Shown here in pieces: positions 15,402 through 17,222 of a stretch of 17,222 nucleotides of DNA (positions are counted from its first letter, which is position 1; each line of letters opens with the position of its first letter). Under the pieces are notes generated by a model. It saw nothing but the letters and a program-made list of their open reading frames with translations. It made no database searches and was not told the origin of the DNA. Made by a program: the position numbers and the translations under genes. Source of the DNA: Sulfurimonas sp. (GTDB lineage Bacteria > Campylobacterota > Campylobacteria > Campylobacterales > Sulfurimonadaceae); assembly GCA_027011725.1 (NCBI GenBank), contig JALUZQ010000255.1, forward strand, positions 1 to 17,222, given 5' to 3'.

Positions 15402-15993
15402 CTCTTAAACTCCTTATCTCATTTTTTGCTACTTCATTCTTTGTGTCAAAAACACTTGCGCCCTCGCCGAGTGTTGTTTTGTAAATCTTTCGGCTGCGCA
15501 CAACTGTGTTGAGCAGCTTAAACTTCTCTCCTACTGCCGCTTTTATGACTGAGAAGTTTTTAGTGAGCGGGTGGATGTTGTTCAGCACTATGTCAAACTC
15601 TGTGTCGAGTATAAGCTCGTCTATGATGCTCTCAAAAGTCTTGTAGCCTAAGACCTCCGTCACACTCTCACTTATAGGCACAAGTGCTTTGTTGGAGAGT
15701 TCTATGGCTGTCCTGTTGATGTCTGTGTCGAAGCCACCCACGTCAATGATGATATAGTCATATTTCTTTGCATCTATGCCGTGCATTTCACTCATAAGCT
15801 CACTTACATTTTTAGGCTGTGCTACATAAAGCGTGCCTGTGCCTCTTATTTTGTTCACAAAGTAGAGCGTTTGTTGGAAGTCTAAATCTATGAGCTTTAC
15901 ACTCTTGTCTATCTCAAGCAGGGAGTGTGTAAGATGCCACGCGAGTGTACTCTTGCCAACTCCTCCCTTTGTATGTGCTACTGTTATTATCAT
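15382..15993 (-). CDS. parA: ParA-like partition ATPase
   Basis: This 203-aa protein opens with the deviant Walker A motif KGGVGKST (9-16). It then has LIDLDFQQ (Walker A' region) and YDYIIIDVGG (Walker B). The short length and lack of an N-terminal helix-turn-helix place it with the small ParA/MinD-like partition ATPases. GAGGGG lies 6 bases before the ATG. It is the first gene of the leftward operon and its end overlaps the methyltransferase start by 20 bases; parB follows. Together with ParB it should segregate an extrachromosomal replicon. Confidence 0.93.
   Translation of the reverse strand: MIITVAHTKGGVGKSTLAWHLTHSLLEIDKSVKLIDLDFQQTLYFVNKIRGTGTLYVAQPKNVSELMSEMHGIDAKKYDYIIIDVGGFDTDINRTAIELSNKALVPISESVTEVLGYKTFESIIDELILDTEFDIVLNNIHPLTKNFSVIKAAVGEKFKLLNTVVRSRKIYKTTLGEGASVFDTKNEVAKNEIRSLRDELINQ
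15392..15415 (+). repeat. 24-bp direct repeat at start of methyltransferase / end of parA
   Basis: This is the second copy of the 24-bp repeat at 14627-14650, exactly 765 bases away. Here it holds the last codons of parA, the ribosome binding site AAGGAG of the methyltransferase and its first codons. Both downstream proteins therefore begin Met-Asn-Leu. Confidence 0.9.
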
Positions 15994-16024
15994 CGCTAAC
16001 CCCTCAGTTATTTTCTTGTTGTAA

Positions 16025-16030
16025 ATTATA
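16025..16030 (-). promoter_or_regulatory. -10 box for the parA operon
   Basis: TATAAT on the minus strand lies 16 bases after the 28-bp dyad and 31 bases before the parA ATG. The surrounding ATTTATATAATTT is shared with the promoter in front of the polyvalent gene. No clear -35 box is visible; the dyad occupies that region. Confidence 0.5.
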
Positions 16031-16046
16031 TAAATATATTTTTCAT

Positions 16047-16074
16047 TAAGTGTGCTATGTATCTACCCCACTTA
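16047..16074 (-). promoter_or_regulatory. 28-bp imperfect dyad, 11-6-11 layout (right copy)
   Basis: Read on the minus strand, the arms are TAAGTGGGGTA and TAGCACACTTA with centre GATACA; the arms match at 9 of 11 positions. It begins one base after the stop of recombinase 2. Its sequence agrees with the left copy at 23 of 28 bases, and the central six differ at one base (GATAGA against GATACA). It is in opposite orientation to the left copy. Confidence 0.6.
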
Positions 16075-16075
16075 A

Positions 16076-16672
16076 TTACCAAACTCTTGCACTTTTCCCG
16101 CGTGAAATTTCATCATTTGTGACTGTTGCATAGCGCGCTGTTGTTGCAATACTCTTATGCCCAATGTCCTGTCTGATATGCTCAAGGCTCAAACCCTGTT
16201 GATGCGCAGTCGTGATGTACCCAGCCCGAAAACTGTGTGTGGAGTAGAGTTCTCCAAGTACTTTATGTATAAACCTATTCATCTGTAGCTCTAAACTTGC
16301 AACTGTCATAGGCTTGTTTGAGTTGTTCTTAGCAAAGAGATATCCATCGTTATGAAGTGGGAGTATCTTTCTCAAAAAAGAGACCTGCTTTCTGTTTGCA
16401 TCAAAGATGATGAGCCGTGCGCTCTTTGTTTTTGTATCGTTTGTGAGAGAGTACTCATTCTCACGGATCATCTGCTCGATGTCTGCTGTTGTGAGCTGCG
16501 TTATCTCTGAGATACGGCATCCTGTAAGATAGAGCAGCGTAATGGCAGTAGTGAGCTTCACTTTTGTTTTTGACTGCATATCAAGCGAGCTGTTCACTGC
16601 GTTTATAAGTCTGTCAAACTCTCTTTTGAGTATGGGCTTCTTTACCCGTGTTGTTCCTTTTGGACGTGCCAT
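16076..16672 (-). CDS. Short tyrosine recombinase 2 (catalytic domain only)
   Basis: This 198-aa protein is a close paralogue of recombinase 1, three residues shorter through a gap near residue 105. Catalytic residues are all present: R53, H146, R149, H172 and Y181. The ATG has AGGAG upstream. Unlike its paralogue it seems to have its own promoter, with a perfect 11-6-11 palindrome just upstream, so the two enzymes are probably regulated differently. The N- and C-terminal halves are strongly conserved (for example DIEQMIRENEYSLTN and the HQQGLSLEHIRQDIGHK block), while residues 14-45 and 105-125 have diverged. This points to shared catalysis with possibly different partner or site preference. 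Confidence 0.92.
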   Translation of the reverse strand: MARPKGTTRVKKPILKREFDRLINAVNSSLDMQSKTKVKLTTAITLLYLTGCRISEITQLTTADIEQMIRENEYSLTNDTKTKSARLIIFDANRKQVSFLRKILPLHNDGYLFAKNNSNKPMTVASLELQMNRFIHKVLGELYSTHSFRAGYITTAHQQGLSLEHIRQDIGHKSIATTARYATVTNDEISRGKSARVW

Positions 16673-16692
16673 AATAAAATCTCCTTTTTTGT

Positions 16693-16720
16693 GGTATAAT
16701 CACTCATTCGATTACAAGTA
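16693..16720 (-). promoter_or_regulatory. Putative promoter of recombinase 2
   Basis: On the minus strand, TACTTG (16720-16715) and TATACC (16698-16693) are 16 bases apart; a TGA just before TTATAC could also give an extended -10. The -35 lies inside the palindrome at 16710-16737, which would allow repression or autoregulation. Confidence 0.4.
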
Positions 16721-16737
16721 TCTCACTACTTGTAATC
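16710..16737. promoter_or_regulatory. Perfect palindrome, 11-bp arms with 6-base centre
   Basis: GATTACAAGTA (16710-16720) and TACTTGTAATC (16727-16737) are exact reverse complements around TCTCAC. The size and layout match a tyrosine recombinase core site as well as a dimer operator. No second copy was found in the window. It overlaps the likely -35 of recombinase 2. No T-run follows on either strand, so it is not a terminator. Confidence 0.65.
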
Positions 16738-16752
16738 TGATAAATGATTGTT

Positions 16753-16815
16753 TTTAAAACAACTTCTCAGCCCACTGTTCCATCTTGCTTTCAAACTTTG
16801 AGAACAGTGTGTCTG
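16753..16815. repeat. Right copy of the 63-bp perfect inverted repeat
   Basis: This is the exact reverse complement of 1-63. It covers the C-terminal 19 codons and the stop of the 27-aa peptide, read on the minus strand. Inward of it the two sides diverge: a 55-aa gene on the left, a palindrome and promoter on the right. Confidence 0.93.
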
Positions 16816-16837
16816 CTTTTCGTATCATCTTCGCCAT
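16754..16837 (-). CDS. Small peptide, 27 aa
   Basis: ATG 16837-16835 has a near-consensus GGAGGT 8 bases upstream, located in the last codons of the 70-aa gene. The peptide starts MAKMIRKADTLFSKFESK and ends in AEKLF; it is predicted to be an amphipathic helix with alternating Lys and Glu. Its last 19 codons lie in the 63-bp inverted repeat. Function unknown. Confidence 0.6.
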   Translation of the reverse strand: MAKMIRKADTLFSKFESKMEQWAEKLF

Positions 16838-16839
16838 GA

Positions 16840-17052
16840 CTATTTACCTCCTTTGAGCGCTTCACTTAGCTCTTTATCTAATGTTTTTAACTTCTCTATA
16901 ACACTAAATAGGAGAGAACTTGTACCTCGTACTGCTATCTCCTCTCCCTCCACTTCCATATCACTTACTGTTTTCTCAGAAAGTAGTAACAAAGAGACCA
17001 CATCATTAAGTGTGTCTCTCCCATCAAACGCAACCTCTCTTAAATTTGCCAT
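16840..17052 (-). CDS. Small hypothetical protein, 70 aa
   Basis: The ATG follows GAGGAG and comes 3 bases after the stop of the upstream gene. The product is acidic and mostly helical, starting MANLREVAFDGRDTLNDVV; a short strand region reads GEEIAVRGTSSLLF, and the end is rich in Lys, Leu and Glu. It could be a small phage structural or regulatory protein, but I recognise no family. It lies outside the segment bracketed by the inverted repeats. Confidence 0.78.
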   Translation of the reverse strand: MANLREVAFDGRDTLNDVVSLLLLSEKTVSDMEVEGEEIAVRGTSSLLFSVIEKLKTLDKELSEALKGGK

Positions 17053-17055
17053 CTC

Positions 17056-17222
17056 TTACTCCTCTTCTTTTTGTGGTTCATCAAACGCACTGTCGTCATA
17101 CTCGTTGTAAACCTTGCATATTTCATTTTCAAATATCTCATTTATGTTCTCTGTCTCAAGCTTTGCTTTCTCTCCTGTACTTTTAACAAAGATCATAGCT
17201 CTCATAAAATCTTTTTCAAGTA
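17056..17222 (-). CDS. C-terminal part of a hypothetical protein (5' end outside window)
   Basis: An open frame runs from the window edge to TAA at 17058-17056 with no interruption. Its 55 visible codons include FMRAMIFVKSTGEK, then an acidic tail ending DEPQKEEE. The short spacing to the next ribosome binding site suggests an operon with the two small genes downstream. No family can be assigned from this fragment. Confidence 0.7.
   Translation of the reverse strand, partial: LEKDFMRAMIFVKSTGEKAKLETENINEIFENEICKVYNEYDDSAFDEPQKEEE

Overview
This window reads as part of a temperate phage, phage-plasmid or phage satellite from an AT-rich bacterium. I suspect a Campylobacterota (Sulfurimonas-like) host, from the flavour of the DnaG-type primase and integrase and from a tRNA-Met fragment with a CTCGG/CCGAG-type anticodon stem. 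That host call is inference and moderately weak. No ribosomal, metabolic or capsid genes and no large terminase are visible.

Layout. Both ends carry the same module in mirror image. On the left is a 63-bp sequence (1-63), a 55-codon ORF, a 201-aa catalytic-domain-only tyrosine recombinase, a 28-bp dyad, then a TATAAT box. On the right, on the other strand, is the same 63-bp sequence (16753-16815), a 198-aa paralogous recombinase, a related 28-bp dyad and a TATAAT box at the same distance. The two modules face inward and bracket about 15-16.7 kb.

The interior has two arms. The rightward arm (947-8042) encodes a 2041-aa polyvalent phage-type protein (zincin-like, PBECR-type nuclease-like, ADP-ribosyltransferase-like and EF-hand-like segments plus a C-terminal polyvalent-associated region), a dATP/dGTP pyrophosphohydrolase-like protein and a probable small terminase subunit. 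The leftward arm (15993 down to 9382) is one tightly packed operon: parA, a DNA methyltransferase, parB, a run of small unknown genes (several under 60 codons), a divergent dUTPase-fold protein and a DnaG-type primase. Between the arms, at 8031-8294, is what looks like an intact attP: a 47-bp copy of the 3' part of tRNA-Met(CAT), flanked by paired 12-bp direct repeats, just upstream of a full-length 363-aa integrase (8319-9410).

Working model. The full-length integrase inserts the element into a tRNA-Met gene. ParA/ParB and the primase support replication and stable inheritance as an episome. The polyvalent protein is probably carried in the virion or delivered with the DNA, to act on the new host. 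The two short recombinases may drive inversion or resolution across the mirrored modules. The methyltransferase is a clean cassette between parA and parB, bounded by a 24-bp direct repeat. To the right of the right-hand inverted repeat, small unknown genes run leftward off the window edge.
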